Assembly: GCF_019753765.1 (NCBI RefSeq)
Contig: NZ_JAIJZW010000004.1
Location: forward strand, 124,001 to 188,000
Origin: Microbacterium marinilacus
GTDB lineage: Bacteria > Actinomycetota > Actinomycetes > Actinomycetales > Microbacteriaceae
Reading direction: 5' to 3'
DNA length: 64,000 nt
Numbering within the stretch: the stretch's first letter is position 1; every line of letters starts with the position of its first letter. Shown here one piece after another: positions 36,139 through 45,106 of this stretch. The translations under genes were made by a program, and so were the position numbers. Below the pieces are notes generated by a model, which was not told the origin of the DNA, did no database searches, and saw nothing but the letters and a program-made list of their open reading frames with translations.

Positions 36139-36993
36139 ATGGGCCGCATCACGCAGAGGCGTCCGGTCGTCAAGATCGCGCTGTCGGGACGGACCTCTCG
36201 TCGCCCCGACACGCTCGCGGTCGAGGAGCCGCTGGAGATCCGCATCGCGGGCGAGCCTCTCGCCGTGACGATGCGCACCCCCGGCCACGACGTCGAGCTC
36301 GCCGCCGGGTTCCTGGTGTCGGAGGGCGTCGTCCGCACCGGCGGCGACTTCCGGTCCGCGATCCACTGCGGCGGACCGGGCACCGGCGGTGCCGATAACA
36401 CGTACAACGTGCTGGACGTCGCGCTCGGCCCCGGGGTGGAGCCGCCCAGCACCGACCTGGCGCGGAACTTCTACACGACGAGCTCGTGCGGGATGTGCGG
36501 AAAGGCCAGCATCGAAGCGGTCGCGACGGTGTCGGCCCACGACGTGTCGGTCGACGACGTGCGTGTCACCGCCGAGATGCTCGCCGCGCTGCCCGACGAG
36601 CTGCGCGCCCACCAGGACGTGTTCGAGAAGACCGGCGGGCTCCATGCGGCGGGCCTCTTCGATGCGGAGACGGGCGAGCTCGTCGTGCTGCGCGAGGACG
36701 TGGGGCGTCACAACGCCGTCGACAAGGTCGTCGGGTGGGCCGTGCTGAACGACCGGCTGCCGCTGCGCCGCCACGTGCTGATGGTGTCCGGCCGGGCGAG
36801 CTTCGAGCTCGCCCAGAAGGCGATCATGGCGGGGATCCCCGTGCTGGCGGCCGTGTCGGCGCCGTCCTCGCTCGCGGTGGAGCTGGCGACGGAGCAGGGC
36901 CTCACGCTCGTGGGCTTCCTCCGGGGCGAGACGATGAACGTCTACGCGGGCGCAGAGCGGGTCGTCGTGCCGGTCGCCGCCGGCGTCGCGTAG
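36139..36993 (+). CDS. fdhD: Sulfurtransferase FdhD
   Basis: Delivers sulfur from a cysteine desulfurase to the molybdenum cofactor of formate-dehydrogenase-like enzymes. The 284-residue protein carries the redox motif [10 protein letters not shown] with the two cysteines at about residues 117 and 120. It also has [31 protein letters not shown] and [14 protein letters not shown], all typical of FdhD. A GGAGGG site lies about 12 bases before the ATG. Its position right behind the molybdopterin enzyme indicates that this enzyme needs the sulfurated cofactor. Confidence 0.95.
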   Translation: MGRITQRRPVVKIALSGRTSRRPDTLAVEEPLEIRIAGEPLAVTMRTPGHDVELAAGFLVSEGVVRTGGDFRSAIHCGGPGTGGADNTYNVLDVALGPGVEPPSTDLARNFYTTSSCGMCGKASIEAVATVSAHDVSVDDVRVTAEMLAALPDELRAHQDVFEKTGGLHAAGLFDAETGELVVLREDVGRHNAVDKVVGWAVLNDRLPLRRHVLMVSGRASFELAQKAIMAGIPVLAAVSAPSSLAVELATEQGLTLVGFLRGETMNVYAGAERVVVPVAAGVA

Positions 36994-37000
36994 CGACCTC

Positions 37001-38068
37001 TCACGCGAACGGACGTGCCGCGTCGATCATCCGGCGCACGCAGACGGCGATCGCGAGGTCGTCGATGAGCTGCGACGGCTGTGCGTGCGCGTCGAACGTG
37101 GACGTGTAGCGGTCCAGGGCGGCCTCGGCGTGCCGCAGCCGCTCGGCGGTGCCCTCGTCGCCGGGCGGCTGCGCCGTCAGGTCGGCGACGCCGCGGATCG
37201 CCTCCGCGAGTCGCGACCACGCGCCCTCCGGGAGCGACGCCCTGTGCTCGGCATCGGCGCGAGCGAGCATGTCGGCGAGATCGCGGGCGGAGAACACGGC
37301 GCTGCGGAGCGCGCGGAGCCGTTGCTGGTTGAGGTCCCGGTCGTCGACGTGCCGTCGCGCCCGCGGGTTGGCGCGGCTGCTCTCATCCGCGTCGCGCACG
37401 GCCTCCGCCACCTGGGCGATGGTGCCGTCCAGCTCGAGTGCCGCGGCGTCGAGGTCGTCCGCCATGAGGCTGCCGCTCTCGACGGCCTCGGCGATGTCGT
37501 GCAGATGACGCGCGAGGGCGTCGCGCAGCTCCGAGAGCCGTGCCGCCGCGCGCTGCAGACGCAGCGGCGGGACCAGCAGAAGGTTGGCGACGAGGCCCAC
37601 GGCGACGCCGAAGGCCATCGTGACCAGGTACGACACCGAGAAGTCGTCCGGCGTCGGGCCTCCGAGGAGCAGGACGAACAGGCCTGCCATGGCGATCCAC
37701 TCGCGGCCCACCTGCAGCGGCTCGATGCCCCCGAGCCACACGCCGACCCCGACGACGACAGCGAGGGCGACGATGCCGGGAGCGCCGAGCCAGACCAGGC
37801 CGATCCCGCCGAAGCCGAGGACGATCCCGAGGGCGAGACCGACGAGCGCTTGCATACCGGAGCGGGCCGAGCGCGCGAGAGTCGGGTACATGCTCACCAG
37901 GACGCCGAGAGGCGCGTAGTAGGAGTACTCGTTCTCGGCGAACGGCACGGAGGGCGCGAGGTACCAGGCCACGCCCGCGGCGACGGCGGTGCGCAGCGCG
38001 AGCGCGACGCGAGGGCCGTAGGTCAGCCCGCGCCAGACCGAGGGAAGGAGCGTCCGGACCCTGCTCAT
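37001..38068 (-). CDS. FUSC family (aromatic acid exporter-like) membrane protein
   Basis: A 355-residue protein with an N-terminal block of about six membrane segments (ALALRTAVAAGVAWYLAPSV, MQALVGLALGIVLGFGGIG and others up to residue 185) and a long cytoplasmic helical C-terminal region (ARLSELRDALARHLHDIAEA and on). This half-length FUSC/AaeB-like architecture is widespread; members export aromatic acids or act in envelope functions. The substrate is not known. It begins 16 bases after the stop of a HAD phosphatase on the same strand and probably shares its transcript. Confidence 0.82.
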   Translation of the reverse strand: MSRVRTLLPSVWRGLTYGPRVALALRTAVAAGVAWYLAPSVPFAENEYSYYAPLGVLVSMYPTLARSARSGMQALVGLALGIVLGFGGIGLVWLGAPGIVALAVVVGVGVWLGGIEPLQVGREWIAMAGLFVLLLGGPTPDDFSVSYLVTMAFGVAVGLVANLLLVPPLRLQRAAARLSELRDALARHLHDIAEAVESGSLMADDLDAAALELDGTIAQVAEAVRDADESSRANPRARRHVDDRDLNQQRLRALRSAVFSARDLADMLARADAEHRASLPEGAWSRLAEAIRGVADLTAQPPGDEGTAERLRHAEAALDRYTSTFDAHAQPSQLIDDLAIAVCVRRMIDAARPFA

Positions 38069-38084
38069 CCGCGAACCGGCGGGA

Positions 38085-38921
38085 TCAGACCGCGACCTCC
38101 GCGCGCCACTGGGCCAGGTACGCGGCGGTGATGTCGTCCTCGGCGTGCCCCTCGGCGAACGTGGGGATCTCGCGCAGGACCGCGTAGGGGGTGTTCGGCT
38201 GGTCGCCGTCCGGACGGACGTCCAGATGCGTCGCGTCATAGCCGGCGTCGTGGAGCCAGGCGGCCATGTCGTAGTCTCCGGTCGAGTCCCCGGCGGTGAA
38301 CCAGCGGCGTGGCACGCCCATCCGCTCGCCGACGAGGCGGACGGCCCGCGACGCACCGATGGCCTTGCCCGCGTCTCGGTGCTCCAGGTCGACCGAGATG
38401 ATCGATGGCACGGTGTGGAACTCGTCGCCGAGCGCGAGGTCGGAGATCGCCGCGTCGAGTTCGGCCGTGACCGCGGGCTGACGGTCGAGGTAGGTCGCGT
38501 TGTCGGCCTCGACGTTCTGCTCGAGGGACACCATCGTGCGCTTCGTTTCGTCCCAGAACATCAGGTCGCGATGACGGTCGGCGATGCGGCGGCAGGCCCG
38601 CACCAGCCGCTCCGGGACGCGCAGCGCGTCGTCCTCCTGCACCTCGCCGATCGCGCCGTCGACGACCGGAAACCATGTGGCTCCCTTCTCACCGATGCCC
38701 CACACGGGAGCATCGCTCGGAAGACCGGCGGCGACGAGCACTGGGACGACCTGCTCGGCGAGGAACGCGTCGGACCGGCCCGTGTTGAACACGACGGGGC
38801 AGCCCGCTCGGGCGATCGCCACCAGGTCGTCGGCGATCGACGGCACGCGCAGAGACCGGGTCACGGTGCTGGCCAGGGGCCCGTCGACGTCGAGCAGCAG
38901 TCCGAGAGGGGGAGTCGTCAT
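38085..38921 (-). CDS. HAD superfamily hydrolase
   Basis: A 278-residue phosphatase-like protein. Motif I is LLLDVDGPLAS (residues 8-18, with the two aspartates), motif II is VVFNTGRSD, and motif IV is TAGDSTGDYDMAAWLHDAG. The large cap between them suggests the Cof/sucrose-phosphatase type, acting on a small sugar or nucleotide phosphate. The exact substrate is unknown. GGAGG lies 4 bases upstream of the ATG. A FUSC membrane protein follows on the same strand. Confidence 0.85.
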   Translation of the reverse strand: MTTPPLGLLLDVDGPLASTVTRSLRVPSIADDLVAIARAGCPVVFNTGRSDAFLAEQVVPVLVAAGLPSDAPVWGIGEKGATWFPVVDGAIGEVQEDDALRVPERLVRACRRIADRHRDLMFWDETKRTMVSLEQNVEADNATYLDRQPAVTAELDAAISDLALGDEFHTVPSIISVDLEHRDAGKAIGASRAVRLVGERMGVPRRWFTAGDSTGDYDMAAWLHDAGYDATHLDVRPDGDQPNTPYAVLREIPTFAEGHAEDDITAAYLAQWRAEVAV

Positions 38922-39056
38922 GCCTCCATCCTCCCGGATCGGCCCTGAGGACGTCGCGCGCTTGACAGAGGGTGGTGTGCACCGTCGTGCGTTACGTACC
39001 GGTTACGGATCGGGATGGGAGGCGCGCGGAGGGGCCGCGCGCGGCAGGATGGGGGA

Positions 39057-40727
39057 ATGACGGACACCGCGGAAGACGTGCCGCTGCTCGAGATCTCGGG
39101 TCTGCGGGTCGAGTTCTCCACGCAGGACGGACCGGTGACGGCCGTGCACGAGGCGAGCCTGACGCTCCGCGCCGGGCAGACCGTCGCGATCGTGGGCGAG
39201 TCCGGCTCCGGCAAGTCCACCACGGCGATGTCCGTCATCGGGCTGCTGCCGGGCAACGGCCGGGTGACGGGCGGCAGCGTGCGGTTCGACGGCCAGGAGC
39301 TCGTCGGCGCGTCCGATGCGAAGCTGCGCGGGATCCGCGGGCGTCAGATCGGTCTCGTGCCGCAGGACCCGATGTCGAACCTCAACCCGGTGTCGAGGAT
39401 CGGCACGCAGGTCGGGGAGACGTTGCTCGCCCATGGGCTGGCCACCCGCAAGGACGTCGACGAGAAGGTCGTCGAGACGCTCGCGGCGGCGGGCCTGCCG
39501 GACGCCGCCCGTCGGGCGCGGCAGTATCCGCACGAGTTCTCCGGCGGGATGCGCCAGCGCGCCCTGATCGCGATCGGGCTGGCGTGCCGCCCGCGCCTGC
39601 TGATCGCCGACGAGCCGACGAGCGCCCTCGACGTCACGGTGCAGCGCACCATCCTCGACCAGCTCGACCAGATGACGCGCGAGCTCGGCACGGCCGTGCT
39701 GATGATCACGCACGATCTCGGGCTGGCGGCCGAGCGCGCCCAGCACGTGGTCGTCATGCACCGCGGGCGCGTCGTCGAGCAGGGGCCCGCCCGGCAGATC
39801 CTCGAGGACCCGCAGCACCCCTACACGCAGTCGCTCGTGCAGGCGGCCCCGTCCGTGGCGGCCGCGAGGCTGCGCCCGGAGGACTTCCGCACGACGACGG
39901 CCGATCGCCCCGTAGCGGCGCCCGACTCCGATGCTGCACCCGACCACGTCGTCGAGTTCGAGAACGTGACCAAGGAGTACCGGATCCGCGGCCAGCGCGA
40001 GCCGTTCCTCGCCGTCGACGACGTGTCGCTCGCCGTGCCGCGCGGGGCGACCGTCTCGATCGTGGGGGAGTCGGGCTCGGGGAAGACCACGACCGCGCGC
40101 ATGCTGCTGAAGGCCGTCGAGCCGACCTCCGGCACCGTGCGGTTCGAGGGCAAGGACGTCTTCTCGCTCAGCCGCGCCGAGCAGCGCGAGTTCCGCCAGA
40201 AGGTGCAGCCGGTCTTCCAGGACCCGTACTCGTCGCTCAACCCCATGTTCACGATCGAGCGCATCGTCGAGGAGCCGCTCGCGTTCTACGGGAGGGGGTC
40301 GCGCGTCGAGCGACAGAAGCGGGTGCGCGAGCTGCTGGACCAGGTCGCACTGCCCGCGGACACCGCGCGCCGCTACCCGTCGGAGCTGTCCGGCGGGCAG
40401 CGGCAGCGCGTCGCGATCGCCCGAGCCCTTGCTCTGTCGCCCGAGGTACTGGTGTGCGACGAGCCCGTGTCCGCCCTCGACGTGCTCGTCCAGGACCAGA
40501 TCCTGCGGCTGCTCGGCGACCTGCAGGCCGAGTACGGACTGAGCTACCTGTTCATCTCGCACGACCTCGCGGTCGTGCGTCTCATCAGCGACTACGTGTG
40601 CGTGATGAAGAACGGCCGTCTCGTGGAGGCGGCGACCAGCGAGGAGATCTTCACCAACCCGCGCGACCCCTACACGCGCAACCTTCTCGCGTCGATCCCC
40701 GGCAACGAGCTGGACATCGCCTCCTGA
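39057..40727 (+). CDS. Dipeptide/oligopeptide ABC transporter, fused double ATPase
   Basis: A 556-residue protein in which the two ATPases of a Dpp/Opp importer are joined in one chain. The first half has Walker A GESGSGKST (residues 47-55), Q-loop VPQDPMSNLNP, signature EFSGGMRQRALIA and Walker B LLIADEPTSALD. The second half has Walker A GESGSGKTT near residue 338, QDPYSSLNP, signature ELSGGQRQRVAIA and CDEPVSALD. Both halves also carry the C-terminal oligopeptide-transporter tail (HPYTQSLVQAAP and DPYTRNLLASIP). It works with the two permeases and binding protein encoded on the other strand just downstream, toward which it is transcribed. Confidence 0.95.
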   Translation: MTDTAEDVPLLEISGLRVEFSTQDGPVTAVHEASLTLRAGQTVAIVGESGSGKSTTAMSVIGLLPGNGRVTGGSVRFDGQELVGASDAKLRGIRGRQIGLVPQDPMSNLNPVSRIGTQVGETLLAHGLATRKDVDEKVVETLAAAGLPDAARRARQYPHEFSGGMRQRALIAIGLACRPRLLIADEPTSALDVTVQRTILDQLDQMTRELGTAVLMITHDLGLAAERAQHVVVMHRGRVVEQGPARQILEDPQHPYTQSLVQAAPSVAAARLRPEDFRTTTADRPVAAPDSDAAPDHVVEFENVTKEYRIRGQREPFLAVDDVSLAVPRGATVSIVGESGSGKTTTARMLLKAVEPTSGTVRFEGKDVFSLSRAEQREFRQKVQPVFQDPYSSLNPMFTIERIVEEPLAFYGRGSRVERQKRVRELLDQVALPADTARRYPSELSGGQRQRVAIARALALSPEVLVCDEPVSALDVLVQDQILRLLGDLQAEYGLSYLFISHDLAVVRLISDYVCVMKNGRLVEAATSEEIFTNPRDPYTRNLLASIPGNELDIAS

Positions 40728-40790
40728 GCCGCTTCGCGGGCCGGCGGCCGGCCCGCGTCGCCGGGGCCGGGGCCGGCCGAGCCGACGCCG

Positions 40791-41744
40791 TCAGCGTGCC
40801 CGCGTGCGCGGATCCATCGCCTCCCGGAGCGCCTCGCCCAACAGGGTGAAGCCGAGCGCCGTGATCATGATGCACAGACCCGGCAGGAAGGCGAGCTGGG
40901 GCGCGATCGCGAGCTCCGACTGCGCGTAGGTGAGCATGCGCCCCCACTCGGCCGTCTCGGGGCGGCCGCCGCCGAGGCCCAGGAACGACAGGGCGGCGGC
41001 GTCGATCACGGCGGTCGCGAGCGTCAGCGTGCCCTGCACGATGACGGGGCCGACCGAGTTCGGCAGGACGTGCGTCATCGTGATGCGTCCGCGGCCGAGC
41101 CCGAGGGTGCCCGCCGCGAGCACATAGTCGGTCTCGCGCTGCTGCAGCATCGACGACCTCAGGAGCCGCGCGAAGATCGGGACCTGCGCGGCGCCGATCG
41201 CGATCATCACGGCGAGCTGCGTGCGCCCGAGCACCGCGGCGATGGAGACCGCCAGCAGCAGGTTCGGCACCGACAGCAGGATGTCGACGATGCGCATCAC
41301 CACGTTGTCGACCCACCCGCCGAACGTTCCGGCGAGGGCGCCCAGCAACATGCCGCCGGCGAGCCCGAACAGGGTGGACACGATGCCGATCACGAGCGAC
41401 GCCTGCGCGCCCCAGATCAGCTTCGACAGGACGTCCCCGCCGAAGCGGTCGATGCCGAGCGGGAACTCCGGCAGCTCGCCGATCCCCGGCAGCGAGGTGG
41501 GACGGATGTGCTCGCGTCCGGGCGCGGACAGGTCGCCGTAGGGCGCCAGCACGGGCGCGAGCGCCGCGACGAGGACGAACAGCACCACGATGACGGCGCC
41601 GATCCAGGCCGTCGGGTTGCGGCGAAGCCGGCGCAGCACGTCGTGCCAGAATCCGCCGCTGCGGCGCGCCTCGAGGGCCGCGTGGTCGACGGACGTGGCG
41701 TCGCCGCCCAGGCCGCCGGCGGGGGGAAGGACCGGAGCGCTCAC
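40791..41744 (-). CDS. Dipeptide-type ABC transporter permease (DppC-like)
   Basis: A 317-residue membrane protein with the BPD-transporter domain. A long N-terminal cytoplasmic arm (FWHDVLRRLRRNPTAWIGAV) leads into the first helix, and the EAA-type motif RLLRSSMLQQRETDYVLAAG faces the ATPase. The C-terminus ends LLGEALREAMDPR, as usual for DppC/OppC. The GTG start overlaps the stop of the DppB-like gene (GTGA). It is the last gene of the binding protein-DppB-DppC operon. Confidence 0.94.
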   Translation of the reverse strand: MSAPVLPPAGGLGGDATSVDHAALEARRSGGFWHDVLRRLRRNPTAWIGAVIVVLFVLVAALAPVLAPYGDLSAPGREHIRPTSLPGIGELPEFPLGIDRFGGDVLSKLIWGAQASLVIGIVSTLFGLAGGMLLGALAGTFGGWVDNVVMRIVDILLSVPNLLLAVSIAAVLGRTQLAVMIAIGAAQVPIFARLLRSSMLQQRETDYVLAAGTLGLGRGRITMTHVLPNSVGPVIVQGTLTLATAVIDAAALSFLGLGGGRPETAEWGRMLTYAQSELAIAPQLAFLPGLCIMITALGFTLLGEALREAMDPRTRAR

Positions 41745-42742
41745 TGGATCCTCACTCTCGGGTCGATGAAGCTGTACGAGATGTCGACGATCAGGTTGAT
41801 CGCGGCGTACGCGACGGCGATGAACAGCACGAAGCCCTGCAGCACGGGGAAGTCCCGCTGGAAGATCGCGGTCGCGAGGAACTCGCCCACGCCGTGGAAG
41901 GCGAAGACGGTCTCGGTGAGGACGGCGCCGGATATCAGCAGGCCGGCCTGCAGCCCGATCGTCGTCACCACGGGCAGCATCGCGTTGCGCAGCACGAAGC
42001 GGTCGCGGATCTGCGGCTTCGGCAGGCCCTTCGCGCGTCCCGTGCGCACGTAGTCGGCGTTCATCACCTCGAGCACCGACGCGCGCGTGATGCGCACGAT
42101 GATCGCCAGTGGGATGGTCGACAGCGCCATCGCGGGCAGGATCAGATGCAGGATCGCGTTCCAGGACGCGTCGAGCTCACCCGTCAGCAGCCCGTCGAGC
42201 ACGTAGAACCCGGTGACCCGCGTCGCCTGGATGTTGTCCTGACGGCCGTCCGACGGCAGCCATCCCAGCTGCACCGCGAAGACGAACTTCAGGATGTAGG
42301 CCAGGAAGAACACGGGGATCGTGATGCCGACGAGGCTGGCGGCGACCGAGACGTGGTCGGCGGCGCGACCGTAGTTGCGGGCGGCCCAGTAGCCGACCGG
42401 GATGCCGATCGCGACGGCGATCAGCAACGCCGCGATCGAGAGCTCGAGCGTCGCCGGGAACCGGTTCGCGAACTCTTCGAGCACCGGCCTCCGAGAGCTG
42501 ATCGAGGCGCCGAAGTCGCCCTGCAGCAGGCGGCCGAGCCAGGTGAAGTACTGCTCGATGAGCGGCCTGTCGAATCCGTACGCCTCGTTGATGCGCGCGA
42601 CCGCGTCGGGCGTCGCCCGCTCTCCCAGGAGGGCGGCCGCCGGCCCTCCGGGCAACGAGCGCACCCAGGCGAACAGCAGGATCGTCAGGCCGAACAGGGT
42701 GGGGACGAGAAGCAAGATCCTCTTGCCGATGGTGCGTAGCAC
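41741..42742 (-). CDS. Dipeptide-type ABC transporter permease (DppB-like)
   Basis: A 333-residue permease. It opens with the typical MLRTIGKRILLLVPTLFGLT helix, has the RARINEAYGFDRPLIEQYFT-like periplasmic loop (ARINEAYGFDRPLIEQYFTW), and the EAA motif RITRASVLEVMNADYVRTGR with AKGLPKPQIRDRFVLRNAML. The GTG start has AGGAG 5-9 bases upstream. A strong hairpin separates it from the upstream binding-protein gene. Confidence 0.94.
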   Translation of the reverse strand: MLRTIGKRILLLVPTLFGLTILLFAWVRSLPGGPAAALLGERATPDAVARINEAYGFDRPLIEQYFTWLGRLLQGDFGASISSRRPVLEEFANRFPATLELSIAALLIAVAIGIPVGYWAARNYGRAADHVSVAASLVGITIPVFFLAYILKFVFAVQLGWLPSDGRQDNIQATRVTGFYVLDGLLTGELDASWNAILHLILPAMALSTIPLAIIVRITRASVLEVMNADYVRTGRAKGLPKPQIRDRFVLRNAMLPVVTTIGLQAGLLISGAVLTETVFAFHGVGEFLATAIFQRDFPVLQGFVLFIAVAYAAINLIVDISYSFIDPRVRIQ

Positions 42743-42772
42743 GGTGCTCCTGCGGTGAGTCTGGGGCGGCGA

Positions 42773-42811
42773 ACGGGTGCCGCGGGGTCATGCCGACCCC
42801 GCGGCACCCGT
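42773..42811 (-). terminator. 17-pair hairpin between the binding-protein and permease genes
   Basis: ACGGGTGCCGCGGGGTC (42773-42789) pairs perfectly with 42795-42811 across a 5-base loop, 13 bases after the binding-protein stop. Hairpins in this place commonly stabilise the binding-protein message and reduce read-through into permease genes, giving more binding protein than channel. The partial-terminator role is inferred. Confidence 0.65.
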
Positions 42812-42824
42812 CTGTCGTCGGGGA

Positions 42825-44492
42825 TTACTCGCTGAGCTCGACCAGGTTGTACACCTCGTCGTTCACCGGGCTCGCGGGGTACGACGTGACGCGCTCGTCG
42901 AACGCGAGAGACGGCGCCGGGTGCGCGAGCGGCACGCCCGGGATGAAGTCGGCGATCTGCGCGTTGATCTCCTCGTACGCGGCCGTGGCCTCGTCCGGAT
43001 CGGCGATCTGCCGCGCCTCGTCGAGCGCCGAGAACAGCTCGGGGTTGTCGAAGCCCCACTCGAGCGACTGGCGGCCGAAGAAGACGCCGACGAAGTTGTC
43101 GGTGTCGTTGTAGTCGCCGGTCCAGCCGAGCAGGTGGATGCCGTGGTTCTCGCTGCCCTGGATGAGGTCCAGGTAGTCGACCCACTCGTTCTCCACCGGC
43201 TCCACCGTGATGCCGACCTCCTCGAGCTGGCTGGCCAGCGCGGCGAAGATCTGGTCGGGGTTCGGCATGTAGGGCCGCGAGACGTTCACGGGGTAGTTGA
43301 ACGTGAGCGTGAGCCCGTCCTCCAGGCCCGCCTCGGCGAGCAGCTCCTGCGCCCGCTCGGGGTCGTAGTCGTAGGTGGTGACGCTGTCGTTCCAGCCGTT
43401 CACGACCGGCGGGATGAACTGCGACGCCACCTCGGTGCCCTCCGGCAGCACCTGCTCGACCAGTGCCTCCTTGTCGATCGCGTGCGAGATCGCCTCGCGC
43501 ACGAGCGGGTCCTGCAGCTCCGGGACCGCCTGGTTGAAGGCGAGATACAGGATCGTGAACGGGTCGCGCTGCATGACCGTGTAGCCGGCCTCCTCGAGCG
43601 CCGCCGTGTCGGACGGGGCGACGAGGTCGTAGCCGTCGATGGAGCCGGACTCGAGCGCCTGGCGGCGCGCGGTGGGGTCGTCGATGACGCGGAAGACGAC
43701 CTCCTGCACCTGGCCCTGCTCGCCCCAGTAGTCGTCGTAGGCCGAGAGGACGACCTGGTCGCCGGGCGCCCAGGACTCGAACCGGAACGGACCGGTGCCG
43801 ACCGGGTGCGCCTCCGCGTACTCGCTGTAGACGGGCGCGTCCTCGGTGCCGCCGACCTCGTCGGCGGCGTACTCCTCCAGCGCCGTCGGGCTCTGCATGG
43901 CGAAGGCGGGCAGCGACAGGGCGGCGATGAAGCCCGCCCACGGGCGAGTGAGGGTCACCGTCGCCGTCAGCTCGTCATCGGCGCTGCAGGAATCGTAGAG
44001 GGGGTTGTCGGCCGAGCCGGGGATGCCGAAGAGGCTGTTGTAGTAGTACGAGAGGCTCTCGGTCGCGGCCACGCCGGTCCACGCGTACCAGCGGTCGAAG
44101 TTGGCGCAGACAGCCTCGGCGTCGAAGGCCGTGCCGTCGTGGAACGTGACGCCCTCCTTGAGGGAGAACGTGAACGCGGTGCCCTCGTCGTTCTGCTCCC
44201 ACTCCTCGGCCAGCAGCGGGGCGGGGTCGGCGCTGCCCGGCTCGACGCCGATGAGGCCCTCGAAGATCTGGCGCGAGATGCGGAAGGTCTCGCCGTCGCT
44301 CGCGAAGGCGGGGTCGAGGCCCGCCGGGTCGGACGACGAGGCGAAGGTGAAGGTCGAGTCGACCGCGGCGTCGGATCCGTCGCCACCGCCGTCATCGTCG
44401 CGCTGGCTCTGGACGCAGCCGGTCAGGGCGAGCGCGGCTGCGGCGATACCCGCCACCGCGACAAGACCTCGTCGCCGTGCAGTGTGGAACAT
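42825..44492 (-). CDS. Family 5 (dipeptide-type) ABC transporter substrate-binding lipoprotein
   Basis: A 555-residue exported lipoprotein. The signal peptide (RRRGLVAVAGIAAAALALTG) ends at a lipobox with cysteine near residue 26. The mature part has the SBP_bac_5 pattern: SSDPAGLDPAFASDGETFRI, FEGLIGVEPGSADPAPLLAE, FTFSLKEGVTFHDGTAFDAE and FNYPVNVSRPYMPNPDQIFA. Family 5 proteins bind peptides, nickel or sugars; this close to DppBC a peptide ligand is likely but not proven. The ATG at 44492 has AAGGTG 8 bases upstream, a better start than the longer frame. Confidence 0.95.
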   Translation of the reverse strand: MFHTARRRGLVAVAGIAAAALALTGCVQSQRDDDGGGDGSDAAVDSTFTFASSSDPAGLDPAFASDGETFRISRQIFEGLIGVEPGSADPAPLLAEEWEQNDEGTAFTFSLKEGVTFHDGTAFDAEAVCANFDRWYAWTGVAATESLSYYYNSLFGIPGSADNPLYDSCSADDELTATVTLTRPWAGFIAALSLPAFAMQSPTALEEYAADEVGGTEDAPVYSEYAEAHPVGTGPFRFESWAPGDQVVLSAYDDYWGEQGQVQEVVFRVIDDPTARRQALESGSIDGYDLVAPSDTAALEEAGYTVMQRDPFTILYLAFNQAVPELQDPLVREAISHAIDKEALVEQVLPEGTEVASQFIPPVVNGWNDSVTTYDYDPERAQELLAEAGLEDGLTLTFNYPVNVSRPYMPNPDQIFAALASQLEEVGITVEPVENEWVDYLDLIQGSENHGIHLLGWTGDYNDTDNFVGVFFGRQSLEWGFDNPELFSALDEARQIADPDEATAAYEEINAQIADFIPGVPLAHPAPSLAFDERVTSYPASPVNDEVYNLVELSE

Positions 44493-44676
44493 GCTGTGCA
44501 CCTTTCTGGACGCAGGTGCCGCAGGCCCCTCTTCGGGCCCGGGCATATGGGTCAACCTAGTGGTCGAGCCTCGGGCGGTCGATTACATCCGTGTCTCGAT
44601 CGTGTTTCGCGGGCCGGGCGCCTGCCGGGCCCGCGTGCGACCCGCGCGGCCCGCGGGAGCCGGGAGGAACGACGCC

Positions 44677-44682
44677 TATAGT
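44677..44682 (+). promoter_or_regulatory. -10 box of the leaderless DUF2809 gene
   Basis: TATAGT lies 7 bases before the ATG at 44690, so the message should begin at the start codon itself. No ribosome binding site is visible. Confidence 0.6.
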
Positions 44683-44689
44683 GCTGCGG

Positions 44690-45106
44690 ATGGCGCCGAC
44701 AACCGACGAGAGCAGTGCCGCGCGCCCGGCCGCCCGCCGCTGGACCGCGTGCGGGGCAGGGGCCGGCGTCGTCGTCGCGGGACTCGCCGTCCATCTGCTC
44801 GCCCCGGACGGATTCGCCTCCGACGCCGCAGGCGACGCGCTGTACGCGGTCCTCATCTACCTGATCGTCGTGTTCGTCGCGCCGCGCGCGCCGGGCTGGG
44901 CGGCGGCGGGCGCCGCCTACGCGTGGTGCGTAGCGGTCGAGCTGTTGCAGCTGACCGGACTGCCGGCGGCGTGGGGCTCGGCGTTCCGGCCGTCGATGCT
45001 CGTGTTCGGCACGGTGTTCTCCGTGTCGGACCTGGTGTTCTACGCGGCGGGCGTGGCGCTGGCCTGGGCCGGGGACGCGCTCGTGCGCAGGGTGCTGCGG
45101 CGCTGA
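44690..45106 (+). CDS. DUF2809 membrane protein
   Basis: A 138-residue protein with about four hydrophobic segments. It matches DUF2809 through DALYAVLIYLIVVFVAPRAP, CVAVELLQLTGLPAAW and VFSVSDLVFYAAGVALAWAG. VanZ-like proteins are distant relatives. The function is unknown. Its 3' end overlaps the end of the opposing gene by 67 bases. The leaderless start follows the TATAGT box. Confidence 0.8.
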   Translation: MAPTTDESSAARPAARRWTACGAGAGVVVAGLAVHLLAPDGFASDAAGDALYAVLIYLIVVFVAPRAPGWAAAGAAYAWCVAVELLQLTGLPAAWGSAFRPSMLVFGTVFSVSDLVFYAAGVALAWAGDALVRRVLRR

